This document shows, in pieces, positions 7,160-14,110 of a DNA stretch of 23,589 nucleotides. Source of the stretch: DATFWC01 sp045801465 (GTDB lineage: Bacteria > Pseudomonadota > Alphaproteobacteria > Rhizobiales > Xanthobacteraceae); contig JBJMSU010000216.1 of NCBI GenBank assembly GCA_045801465.1, positions 1 to 23,589 on the forward strand. Reading direction: 5' to 3'. A program made the translations under genes and the position numbers. The notes beneath the pieces were generated by a model. That model searched no databases. It saw only the letters and a list, made by a program, of their open reading frames with translations, and was not told the DNA's origin. How positions within the stretch are numbered: the first letter of the stretch is position 1; each line of letters begins with the position of its first letter.

Positions 7160-8605
7160 ATGAGCTCAACCCGCGAAGGAGCGTTAAGCAAAGCCTGCCT
7201 CCGGCGAGTTGCGCTGGCTCATCCGGCGACGATTTTCGCGGTGCTCTCGATGCTCTTCGGGGCCGCCATCATCGCCATCACGGCGCCCTTGCGGGGTCCG
7301 GACGAAGCGGCGCACTTCTTGCGAGCCTACGGGATCGCGCAAGGAGATCTCGTGCCGTCGCAGGCCGACGGCATGAAACGAAAAGGCGTTTTCCTGCCGG
7401 CGCGGCTACACCGCGAGTTCGCTTTGTTTGAAGCCGCCCACGCTACCGAGCGCAGGATGCATTGGTCGCGCGAGGCTCATGCAGCAAGCGCGCCGCAACG
7501 AATCGACAGCGGCGTCGAAGATATCGAGCCTGCCTTCTTGTTCGTCGCTTATGAAGGTTCGGAAGGGTACACGCCGATCGTCTATCTTCCGCATGCGCTC
7601 GCAGCCTTTGTCGCGCACCGCGCCGACCTCGGTTTCGTCGATACGCTCTTTGTCATGCGGTTGACCGGGCTCGCTGCGCTGACGGCGGTCATCGCCGCTG
7701 CGATCGCGATCGTGCCGTACTTCCGGTGGGCCTTCCTGTGCATCGCCATGCTGCCGGCGGCGCTCTACGGTCGCGCCGTGATCAGCGCCGACGGCGCGGC
7801 ATTGGCCTGCGCCATGATGGTGACTGCCGCCACGCTGCAAGGCGCGTTGCGCGTCGGTACGCGAGGATGGGGGCAACAGGCGCTGTGGATGACGCTGGCC
7901 GCCTTGAGCAAACCGCCGGTTATCGTTTTCGCTCTTCTCGCGCCCATGCGATGGTCACTCGAGGATTTAAGCCGGCGCTGGCGCATGATCGCTGGCGTCA
8001 TTGTTCCAGGTCTGGTCGCCATGGCGGCATGGACCGCGCTGACTTCAGGCGATGTCGCGGCCTGGCGCATGACCGAACTGACGGGCCGAGACGCCGAGCA
8101 GTTCGCGCCGGCCTGGAAGCTCGCGTTCATGCTGCAACAACCGCTGCACTTTCCCACGACCTTGATGGGGACCTTGCAGAGTACCGGCGAGCTCTGGCTG
8201 CAGCTGATCGGAGTGCTGGGTCTGCTCGATACGGTACTGCAGCCGTGGACGTACCTGGCGATCACTGCGCTTCTCGCAGCCGCCTGCATGACCCCTATGG
8301 ACATCGGCAGCGCGCAGCGCCGTCCCATCGCCGCTCTGGCGGGTCTGACCGCCGCCGCCTACGTGCTGGCCGTATTCCTGATCTTCTATCTGACTTCGAC
8401 GCCGACGGATGCCGAGCAGGTGTGGGGCGTGCAAGGACGTTATTTCATTCCGGCCCTGCCGCTTCTCGCGATCTTCGGCTGCCTGATGAATCGCGGCCTC
8501 GGCGAGCACGCAAGAGCGGTGGCCGCGACCGCCAGCGCCGTGCTGTCGGGCTTTGCCGCGGCGGAGGCGATCCTGCGCGTCGATTGGCACATCTGGGGCA
8601 CCTGA
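7160..8605 (+). CDS. DUF2142 family polytopic membrane protein
   Basis: A 481-residue inner-membrane protein with an N-terminal transmembrane segment (about 23-41), a long outer loop with the family hallmarks PLRGPDEAAHFLRAY (about 43-57) and YTPIVYLPHALAAF, then about eight to ten hydrophobic segments, and a late VQGRYFIPALPLLAIF block. These hallmarks match DUF2142, a family related to GT-C glycosyltransferases and often found with cell-surface polysaccharide genes. No surface polysaccharide genes lie nearby here, so its substrate is unknown. The ATG at 7160 lacks a clear Shine-Dalgarno. It is divergent from the SDR gene and convergent with the TctC-like gene. Confidence 0.82.
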   Translation: MSSTREGALSKACLRRVALAHPATIFAVLSMLFGAAIIAITAPLRGPDEAAHFLRAYGIAQGDLVPSQADGMKRKGVFLPARLHREFALFEAAHATERRMHWSREAHAASAPQRIDSGVEDIEPAFLFVAYEGSEGYTPIVYLPHALAAFVAHRADLGFVDTLFVMRLTGLAALTAVIAAAIAIVPYFRWAFLCIAMLPAALYGRAVISADGAALACAMMVTAATLQGALRVGTRGWGQQALWMTLAALSKPPVIVFALLAPMRWSLEDLSRRWRMIAGVIVPGLVAMAAWTALTSGDVAAWRMTELTGRDAEQFAPAWKLAFMLQQPLHFPTTLMGTLQSTGELWLQLIGVLGLLDTVLQPWTYLAITALLAAACMTPMDIGSAQRRPIAALAGLTAAAYVLAVFLIFYLTSTPTDAEQVWGVQGRYFIPALPLLAIFGCLMNRGLGEHARAVAATASAVLSGFAAAEAILRVDWHIWGT

Positions 8606-8649
8606 TCTAAAAGTCCATTGCCATCACGGCGCGCCTATGGAGATTCGTG

Positions 8650-9621
8650 TCACTCCGCCTTGAGGCCGGCCTGGCGGATGACCGGCCACCATTTCTCGAT
8701 CTCGGCCTTGTGGAAGGCGCCGAGCGCCTCCGGCGTCTGCTGGTCGCGGGGCGGGATTTCCTGGCCGAGATCGGCGAGGCGCTGGCGCACGGCAGGCTCG
8801 GCCAAGGCATCGACGGTCGCGGCATTGAGCTTGCCGATGATCGCTTTCGGCGTGCCCTTCGGCACCCACAAACCCTGCCAATACGACAGGTAAAGCCCGG
8901 GCAGCCCGGCCTCGTCGACGGTCGGTATCTCAGGTACTGCCGCCCAGCGGTCCTTGCCCATGATGGCAAGCGCCTTGAGGGTGCCGGCGCGCAGATAGGG
9001 GAGCATCTGCGACGCCTCGGCGCCGAACCTCAGATCGATCTGGCCGGCGACCATGTCCTGCAATACCTGGGCGGAGCCGCGATAGGGCACGAACTGGAAA
9101 CGTGTTCCGGTGAGGTTCTGGAAATAGACACCGCCGACCTGGCTCGGACTCCCCATCCCGATCGTGCCGGCCGAAGCCTTGCCGGGATTGGACTTGAGCC
9201 AGGCGATCAGTTCCTTGACGTCGTTTGCCGGCAGCGCCTGGCGCGCGACGATCATGACCGGCGAGATGGTGACGAGCGCGACCGGCTCGAAATCGGCGAG
9301 GATGTCGTAGGCGACGGGATAGATCGCCGGCGCGCCGACGGAGCTCGTCCAATTGCCGAGGCCGAGCGTCAGGCCGTCGGGCGCGGCGCGGGCAAGCCGG
9401 CCGATGCCGAGGCTGCCGCCGGCGCCGCTCACGTTTTCGACGATGACGGGTTGACCGAGCGAGACCCGCAACGGCTCGCTCAGGATGCGCGCCAGCGTGT
9501 CGACCGGCCCGCCGGGCGGGAACGGCACCACGATGGTGACCGGCCGCGACGGATAGGTTTCGCCGCCGGCAGGGCCGGCGAGCGCCGCCACGGCCACCGC
9601 AGCAACAAGCCATCGTCTCAT
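8650..9621 (-). CDS. Bug/TctC-family tripartite tricarboxylate transporter solute-binding protein
   Basis: A 323-residue exported protein. The signal peptide starts MRRWLVAAVAVAALAGPA and is followed by ETYPSRPVTIVVPFPPGGP, the standard beginning of mature Bug proteins, then VENVSGAGGSLG, PYRGSAQVLQDMVAGQID and a PEIPTVDEAGLPG block. These proteins bind small carboxylates in the periplasm. The start at 9621 is supported by the signal peptide and a GGAG site; the frame extends upstream to 9807 but without sense. No TctA or TctB membrane genes are adjacent, which is common for the many orphan Bug proteins. Ligand unknown; an aromatic or dicarboxylic acid would fit the catabolic neighbourhood. 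Confidence 0.93.
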   Translation of the reverse strand: MRRWLVAAVAVAALAGPAGGETYPSRPVTIVVPFPPGGPVDTLARILSEPLRVSLGQPVIVENVSGAGGSLGIGRLARAAPDGLTLGLGNWTSSVGAPAIYPVAYDILADFEPVALVTISPVMIVARQALPANDVKELIAWLKSNPGKASAGTIGMGSPSQVGGVYFQNLTGTRFQFVPYRGSAQVLQDMVAGQIDLRFGAEASQMLPYLRAGTLKALAIMGKDRWAAVPEIPTVDEAGLPGLYLSYWQGLWVPKGTPKAIIGKLNAATVDALAEPAVRQRLADLGQEIPPRDQQTPEALGAFHKAEIEKWWPVIRQAGLKAE

Positions 9622-9848
9622 GCCCTGCTCCCACGCCTGAGCTCGCCAAAAGCGATACGACGCGAGGTCATGCAAGATTTCAAGCGCGTTGTTCATGACG
9701 TCTTGCGAACGGCGACAGAGCCGCAGCTTCTGCCGCAAGAATAATTGGCCGCAGTGGCCCACTTCACACGTCTTTCCGCCGGGACGCGAGAGAGTGCGCA
9801 TCTGCAATCCCGCAGATTGAAAAATATCGATCGCAAAGGAAATGTGTG

Positions 9849-10088
9849 ATGAACAAGATTTTTGCTGCCGCGGCGCTTGCCGCCCTCATTGCTTCCCCGG
9901 CCTTCGCCCAGTCGTCCGATCCCAGTATCGGCTCCGGCAACATCGCTCGGCAGAGCGTCGAGGGCAGTGCGCTCGGCGCCTATGCCCACGGTAGCCCGCA
10001 ATACAACGACACGTCGGGACGGACGGTTCTGCCTCCCACGCGAGACGAGCACCGGGCGTTCCAGCGCGCAAAGGGAAATATCTGGTGA
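9849..10088 (+). CDS. Small secreted protein of unknown function
   Basis: A 79-residue protein with a clear signal peptide (MNKIFAAAALAALIASPAFA then QSSDP). The mature part of about 58 residues is Gly/Ser/Asn-rich with SALGAYAHGSPQYNDTSGRTVLPPTRDEHRAF. No cysteine and no membrane anchor are present. The ATG has AGGA 8 nt upstream. I do not recognise a named domain; short periplasmic proteins of this style occur in rhizobia. It stands alone, divergent from the TctC-like gene and convergent with the MDR oxidoreductase gene. Confidence 0.75.
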   Translation: MNKIFAAAALAALIASPAFAQSSDPSIGSGNIARQSVEGSALGAYAHGSPQYNDTSGRTVLPPTRDEHRAFQRAKGNIW

Positions 10089-10154
10089 CGGATCACGTCA
10101 ACCATATCGGGAGCGGTCGACGCACAAAAATGTCGTCCGTCTCCTCATTCTGTC

Positions 10155-11075
10155 TCAACGCACCTGGAAGACGAGCTTGCCGCGGAAATGGCGCGACTCG
10201 CTCAACCGATGCGCGTCGGCGGCCTCGGACAGGCGATAGAGCTTGATCGCGGGAGGACGGACGGCTCCTGACTGGTACAGCTGGGCGATGCGCTCGAGAG
10301 GCCGCCGGGCGCGCCCGACCGGCGGACGCAGCGATGTCACGTCGTCACGATCGGGCTTCGGCGCCTGCGCGCCGGACGCGATGAAGGCGGCGCGCCCGCC
10401 CGGTTTGAGCACCGCGAAGGATTTTTCCGCCACGTCGCCGCCGACGGTGTCGAACACGGCGTCGCATCCGGTCACGACTTCGGTGAAATCAATGGCGTTG
10501 TAGTCGATGATCTCGTCGGCGCCGAGGCTGCGCACATAGTCGCGGTTCGCCGCGCTGGTCGTGGTGATCACGCGGGCGCCGATGTGCTTGGCAAGCTGGA
10601 TGGCGAATCCCGCCACCCCGCCGGCGCCGCCCTGGATCAGGATCGTCTCGCCGGCTTTCAGCTTCAGCGTGTCCTCGATCGCGCTCATGGCGGTGAGGCC
10701 GGTCAGCGCCAGCGCGGCGGCATCGACGTGCGGGAGGGCGTCGGGCTTCCTGGCAACGATCGCCGCCTTGACGGCGACCTTCTCGGCATAGGCGCCCTCC
10801 TGGCCGGCCTCCAAAACGCCGAACACCGCGTCGCCGACCTTGAGGTCATCCACGCTGGCGCCGACGGCGCTGACCACGCCGGAAAAATCCCGCCCCAGCG
10901 CAAAGGGAAATCTCGCTTGCTTGTACTGGCCGACGCGCACCTTCCAATCGGCGCCGTTCACACTCGCGGCATGAACATCGACCACGACCTCGCCCGGCGC
11001 GGCCACCGGGTCCGGCAAATCGCCGTACTGCAACACCTCGGGCCCGCCATATCGGTCGATGAATGCAGCTTTCAT
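10155..11075 (-). CDS. Zinc-independent MDR oxidoreductase (quinone oxidoreductase-like)
   Basis: A 306-residue medium-chain dehydrogenase/reductase. It has the GroES-like N-terminal domain (MKAAFIDRYGGPEVL, SVNGADWKVR, FALGRDFSGVV) and the Rossmann domain with ILIQGGAGGVAGFAIQLAKHIGA, the NADPH-binding pattern of QOR-type enzymes. The cysteine and histidine zinc ligands of alcohol dehydrogenases are absent, so NADPH-dependent reduction of a quinone, enal or similar substrate is likely. The start at 11075 is where family homology begins; the open frame continues to 11183 without family sequence. It is divergent from the toxin-antitoxin pair. Confidence 0.9.
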   Translation of the reverse strand: MKAAFIDRYGGPEVLQYGDLPDPVAAPGEVVVDVHAASVNGADWKVRVGQYKQARFPFALGRDFSGVVSAVGASVDDLKVGDAVFGVLEAGQEGAYAEKVAVKAAIVARKPDALPHVDAAALALTGLTAMSAIEDTLKLKAGETILIQGGAGGVAGFAIQLAKHIGARVITTTSAANRDYVRSLGADEIIDYNAIDFTEVVTGCDAVFDTVGGDVAEKSFAVLKPGGRAAFIASGAQAPKPDRDDVTSLRPPVGRARRPLERIAQLYQSGAVRPPAIKLYRLSEAADAHRLSESRHFRGKLVFQVR

Positions 11076-11211
11076 GGGAGCCTGCGCCGCGGACGCGTTG
11101 ATGATCGAATGCACGTGGTCACGGATGGTACACGGACGCTGCGGTCCGGCAAGGCTGCCGTTGCGCGCTGAGGAGCGGTCCATGTGAATTCGAATCTTGC
11201 CGCCACTGTCC

Positions 11212-11226
11212 TATCCTGATAGGATA
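11212..11226. promoter_or_regulatory. Palindromic operator over the toxin-antitoxin promoter
   Basis: The 15-nt palindrome TATCCT-gat-AGGATA ends 5 nt before the toxin ATG. A possible promoter is ttgccg at 11198-11203 and taggat at 11220-11225 with 16-nt spacing, so the palindrome would cover the -10 element. This fits autorepression by the HTH antitoxin. Both the promoter and the binding protein are inferred. Confidence 0.6.
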
Positions 11227-11231
11227 ACTTA

Positions 11232-11603
11232 ATGAGCGCGGATGCCGAGCTTGAGGTCCTGCTCTCCTTGGACGGGCAGAGCTACGAGGCGGCCGCAGGA
11301 TACGTCGTCGAGTTCATCGTCCGACGGACGGAGAAGACCAAAGCGCGGCCGCATGGCATCAGCTACGCGCTCGTGTTCCGGGCGAAGGACGGCGAGCCGT
11401 ATGTGCGGTTCGACAATGCGCACGCGGTGGAACGACGCGGGGCAAGATTCGCGAAGCGGCCGGAGGCCTACGACCATTGGCACCGGACGGAAGCGGATCG
11501 CGGACGGCCGTACGCCTTTACCACGGCGACGCGGCTTCTCGACGACTTCTGGCGCGAGGTGAAGCGCGTGATGGCCGAGAAGGGGATTCCCAATGACCTA
11601 TAA
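11232..11603 (+). CDS. TumE-like (DUF6516) toxin of a type II toxin-antitoxin pair
   Basis: A 123-residue protein resembling the DUF6516/TumE family: an N-terminal strand region with GYVVEFIVRRTEKT, a central SYALVF...YVRFDNAHAVE, then YDHWHRTEADRGRPYAF and a C-terminal ATRLLDDFWREVKRVMAEKG helix. Members are reported as toxins paired with a small winged-helix antitoxin; the mechanism is, as far as I know, unsettled. The gene starts 5 nt after an operator-like palindrome and overlaps the next gene by 11 nt, the usual toxin-first arrangement of this pair. Assignment is by motif memory and gene order; no toxicity can be read from sequence. Confidence 0.72.
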   Translation: MSADAELEVLLSLDGQSYEAAAGYVVEFIVRRTEKTKARPHGISYALVFRAKDGEPYVRFDNAHAVERRGARFAKRPEAYDHWHRTEADRGRPYAFTTATRLLDDFWREVKRVMAEKGIPNDL

Positions 11604-12018
11604 GACCGGAACTGTGGGCGACTTCATGCGGTGGACCAAGCGCGTCATCGCCGATCCCAAGGCAGCGGAGGGGAAGCCGAAGCGCTGGTTCGATTCCGAC
11701 AGGACGGCCGAGAAAGCGCTCGCGACCTCGCCGGAGGCCATGGTCAAGCTGCTGTCGGCGGAAAACCTGAAGCTCCTGCATCTGATCGGGACGCGGCGAC
11801 CGGCTTCGGTCCGCGAACTCGCCGTGCTGGTCAAGCGCAAGGAGTCGAATCTGTCGCGCACGCTCAAGAAGCTGCAGCAGGCCGGCATCGTTGCCTTCGA
11901 GCCCGGACCCGGACGGACGCGCGCGCCGCGTCTCGTTGCTCGGCGCGTGACGCTCGATCTCGATCTCGTCGGCGCCTCCAGTGTGGCGTCGGTCGCGGGG
12001 TCGTCCCGACGCGTGTAG
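11593..12018 (+). CDS. Winged-helix antitoxin/regulator (HVO_A0114-like), partner of the TumE-like toxin
   Basis: A 141-residue protein with a central winged helix-turn-helix: LKLLHLIGTRRPASVRELAVLVKRKESNLSRTL (about 56-92) followed by KLQQAGIVAFEPG as wing. This matches the small HVO_A0114-type DNA-binding proteins that accompany DUF6516 toxins. It overlaps the toxin gene by 11 nt, which indicates translational coupling. It probably neutralises the toxin and represses the operon through the palindrome at 11212-11226. The last 20 residues are low complexity. Confidence 0.75.
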   Translation: MTYKTGTVGDFMRWTKRVIADPKAAEGKPKRWFDSDRTAEKALATSPEAMVKLLSAENLKLLHLIGTRRPASVRELAVLVKRKESNLSRTLKKLQQAGIVAFEPGPGRTRAPRLVARRVTLDLDLVGASSVASVAGSSRRV

Positions 12019-12022
12019 GTCT

Positions 12023-12041
12023 GTAAAGATAATATCTTTAC
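12023..12041. promoter_or_regulatory. Perfect 8-bp-arm palindrome upstream of the GntR gene
   Basis: GTAAAGAT-aat-ATCTTTAC begins 4 nt after the antitoxin stop codon and ends 30 nt before the GntR start codon. It is AT-rich in a GC-rich region and has no following T-run, so it reads as an operator rather than a terminator. The likely binder is the GntR protein itself (autoregulation); that is inference. Confidence 0.6.
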
Positions 12042-12071
12042 TATCGTTTCCGCCTGTCGTATCCTCGTTCC

Positions 12072-12836
12072 ATGGTCACCCAGGCGAGCCCCCATGCCCG
12101 GCGGTTGGCCGGCCGGATCTTTCTGGCCGGGCGGCAGGCGTCGCTGTCGGCGCAGATCGTCGCCGACGCCCGGCATGCGCTCATCGATAAGCAGCTCAAG
12201 CCCGGCGACTTCGTCGGCACCGAGAAGGATATCGCGGCGCGCTACGGCGTGAGCCGCATCGTGGCGCGCGATGCGCTGCGCTCGCTCGAAGCGCTCGGCA
12301 TCGTCGAGATCCGCATGGGCAAGGGCGGCGGCGCCCGCGTCGCCCACGGCAATCCGCGCCTGTTCGCCGAGGCGCTCGCCGTGCAGCTCGACCTCACCGG
12401 CGTGACGGCGGCCGAGATCATGGACGCGCAGCGGGCGATCGAATGCCTCGCCGCCGAGCTTGCCGCCGAGAACGCGACGGCGAGCGACGTCGCGCGGCTC
12501 AAAACCTGCCTCGCCGACGCCAAGGCCAAGCTCAGCGACGTGCCGGCCTTCACCGAGTCGTGCCGGGATTTCCATCTCGCAGTCGCCGAGGCCTCGCACA
12601 ACCGGGTGCTGGTGGTGCAGCTGATCTCGCTGCAGCATGTCTCGTGGCCGGCCGACAACCGCACGCTCACGCCCAAGGTGGCGCGCCGGGTGCTCGACGT
12701 GCATCACGAGCTCACCGCGCTGATCGAGATGCGCGATGCCGCCGGCGCCCGCCGCCTCATGGACGACCACGTGCGCATGATCCGCGCGCGGCGTGTCGCC
12801 GAGCACGCGCAGGCGGCGAGGAGAAACTGTTGCTGA
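12072..12836 (+). CDS. GntR-family transcriptional regulator, FadR subfamily (FCD domain)
   Basis: A 254-residue regulator. The N-terminal winged helix (about 23-92) has LKPGDFVGTEKDIAARYGVSRIVARDALRSLEALGIVEIRMGKGGG, with EKDIAARYGVSR as recognition region. The C-terminal all-helical FCD domain shows FHLAVAEASHN and VHHELTALIEMRDAAGARRLMDDHV, whose histidines and Asp typically bind a metal used to hold a carboxylate effector. Such regulators usually control catabolic genes for organic acids. The next gene on the same strand (NMT1-like) starts 207 nt later after a repeat and is a candidate target. A palindrome lies just upstream. Confidence 0.92.
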   Translation: MVTQASPHARRLAGRIFLAGRQASLSAQIVADARHALIDKQLKPGDFVGTEKDIAARYGVSRIVARDALRSLEALGIVEIRMGKGGGARVAHGNPRLFAEALAVQLDLTGVTAAEIMDAQRAIECLAAELAAENATASDVARLKTCLADAKAKLSDVPAFTESCRDFHLAVAEASHNRVLVVQLISLQHVSWPADNRTLTPKVARRVLDVHHELTALIEMRDAAGARRLMDDHVRMIRARRVAEHAQAARRNCC

Positions 12837-12903
12837 TGCGCAAACGCTGGTCGTCGCCGCGAGGGGTCGCCGCCACGGACCGCGGCGGGGTGCCCCGTAG
12901 ACA

Positions 12904-12987
12904 GGGACCCATGACCACAGTCGGAACGTTGGTGTTCATGGGTTCCCGCCCCCCGCCTTCGCGGGGGCAGGCTTCGCGGGAAACGAC
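12904..12987 (+). repeat. Rhizobial intergenic palindromic repeat, copy A
   Basis: A 22-nt block at 12904-12925 is identical to the reverse complement of 16992-17013. It is followed by ggttcccgc and a hairpin cccccgc-cttc-gcggggg, then gcgggaaacgac. The copy sits between the GntR gene and the NMT1-like gene. It belongs to the type of repeats that are dispersed between genes in Hyphomicrobiales. Confidence 0.75.
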
Positions 12988-13043
12988 TAAGCAAGCGGTG
13001 CCATCAACGTACAAATCGACCCGAGCAGGCAATGGAGGAAACA

Positions 13044-13919
13044 ATGGCCAAGGAAAAATTCATCATCGAGCCGCACTTCCGGCTGCAGGAATGGGTGGCG
13101 GAGGAGAAGGGCTACTTCGCGGACGAAGGCCTCGACTACGTGTTCCAGGAGCTGGTCCAGTCGACCGACGGCGCCCACCACTACAAGGGCGACCGGGTCG
13201 GCGCCATGCAGTCGTTCGAAGCGGGGCGCTCTTCCGACGTGAGCTGCGCCTGCCACTGGACGGTGGGGGTCGCGGCCGCCAAGGGTAAGGGCAAGCTCTA
13301 CGGCGAGGTGTATTCAGTCGCGCCGGCGGCCGTGTTCGTGCCGGCGGATTCAGCCATCAAGCGGCCCGAGGATCTCGCCGGCGTGCCGATCTCGGTCGGC
13401 TACCAGTCGGGCAGCCACTATTCGACCATCCAGGCGCTCGAGCCGTATATGCCGCTGGAGAAGATCAACCTGACCTTCGCCGACGGCATGCTGTTCCACC
13501 GGCTCGATCAACTGATCGCGGGAAAATCGCCGGCCTCGGCGCTGTTCTCCGGGCCGTACTACTTCGCCGAGCAGCTCGGCTTCCGCAAGATCATCGACGC
13601 CACCTTCATGATCGCCACCATGGTGACGGGTGAGCCCGATCCCGACGATCTGAAGAAGTTCTTCCGTGCGCTGCGCCGCGCGCAACGCGACATTGATCTG
13701 CGGCCTGACCGCTACACCCACTACTACCAACGCGAATTCCCGGCGCGCTATCACGAGCTGATGGATACGCGGCGCTGGGGGCCGGGGGAGCGGCTGGTGT
13801 TCGAGCCCTACACCAAGGAGGTCTACGACGAGACTTTCCGGTGGATCGCCGACCACGGCATCTTTGCGGATTCCGGCATGGGCTCGGGCAAGTACGAGGA
13901 GTCGGTGATCAGGGCGTAG
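13044..13919 (+). CDS. NMT1/THI5-like type 2 periplasmic-binding-fold protein without signal peptide
   Basis: A 291-residue protein of the NMT1/SsuA-like solute-binding fold. The N-terminus (KEKFIIEPHFRLQEWVAEEKGYFADEGLDYVF) shows the usual 'GYFADEGLD' motif, followed by AVFVPADSAIKRPEDLAGVPISVGYQSGS and a long helical C-terminus. The start at 13044 has a perfect GGAGG 5 nt upstream; an ATG at 13032 is in frame but lies over that site. No signal peptide or lipobox is present, so it is probably cytoplasmic, unlike transport-associated homologues. A SCACHW motif at 67-72 is a possible metal site but is not the CCCFC of THI5. No ABC permease or ATPase is adjacent. It may be an enzyme or sensor; function unknown. 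Confidence 0.72.
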   Translation: MAKEKFIIEPHFRLQEWVAEEKGYFADEGLDYVFQELVQSTDGAHHYKGDRVGAMQSFEAGRSSDVSCACHWTVGVAAAKGKGKLYGEVYSVAPAAVFVPADSAIKRPEDLAGVPISVGYQSGSHYSTIQALEPYMPLEKINLTFADGMLFHRLDQLIAGKSPASALFSGPYYFAEQLGFRKIIDATFMIATMVTGEPDPDDLKKFFRALRRAQRDIDLRPDRYTHYYQREFPARYHELMDTRRWGPGERLVFEPYTKEVYDETFRWIADHGIFADSGMGSGKYEESVIRA

Positions 13920-13943
13920 CTTACGCGCCCAGCCTGTCGATTT

Positions 13944-14083
13944 GTCATCCCGGCCGAGCGCCGTAAGGCGCGAGAGCCGGGGACCCAGGTCGCCTTGTGC
14001 TCGGTTAAGAACCGCAGAGCACCATTCCGATGCAGGGATACCTAGGTTCCGGATGGCGCGCTAACGCGCGCCGTCCGGGATGA
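13944..14083. repeat. Compound intergenic palindrome between convergent genes
   Basis: Outer ends gtcatcccgg and ccgggatgac are inverted. The left part folds as cccggc...gcgcc-gtaa-ggcgc...gccggg, and the right part as tccgga.ggcgcg-ctaa-cgcgc..tccggga. It occupies most of the 191-nt gap between the NMT1-like and OmpA-like stop codons and could end both transcripts. Confidence 0.75.
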
Positions 14084-14110
14084 CGGTTAACAGCGTTCAA
14101 TGACAGCTGC

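Noticed and set aside
12023..12041. Rho-independent terminator after the antitoxin gene
   Set aside because: The stem is AT-rich and short, and no T-run follows; an operator is a better reading.
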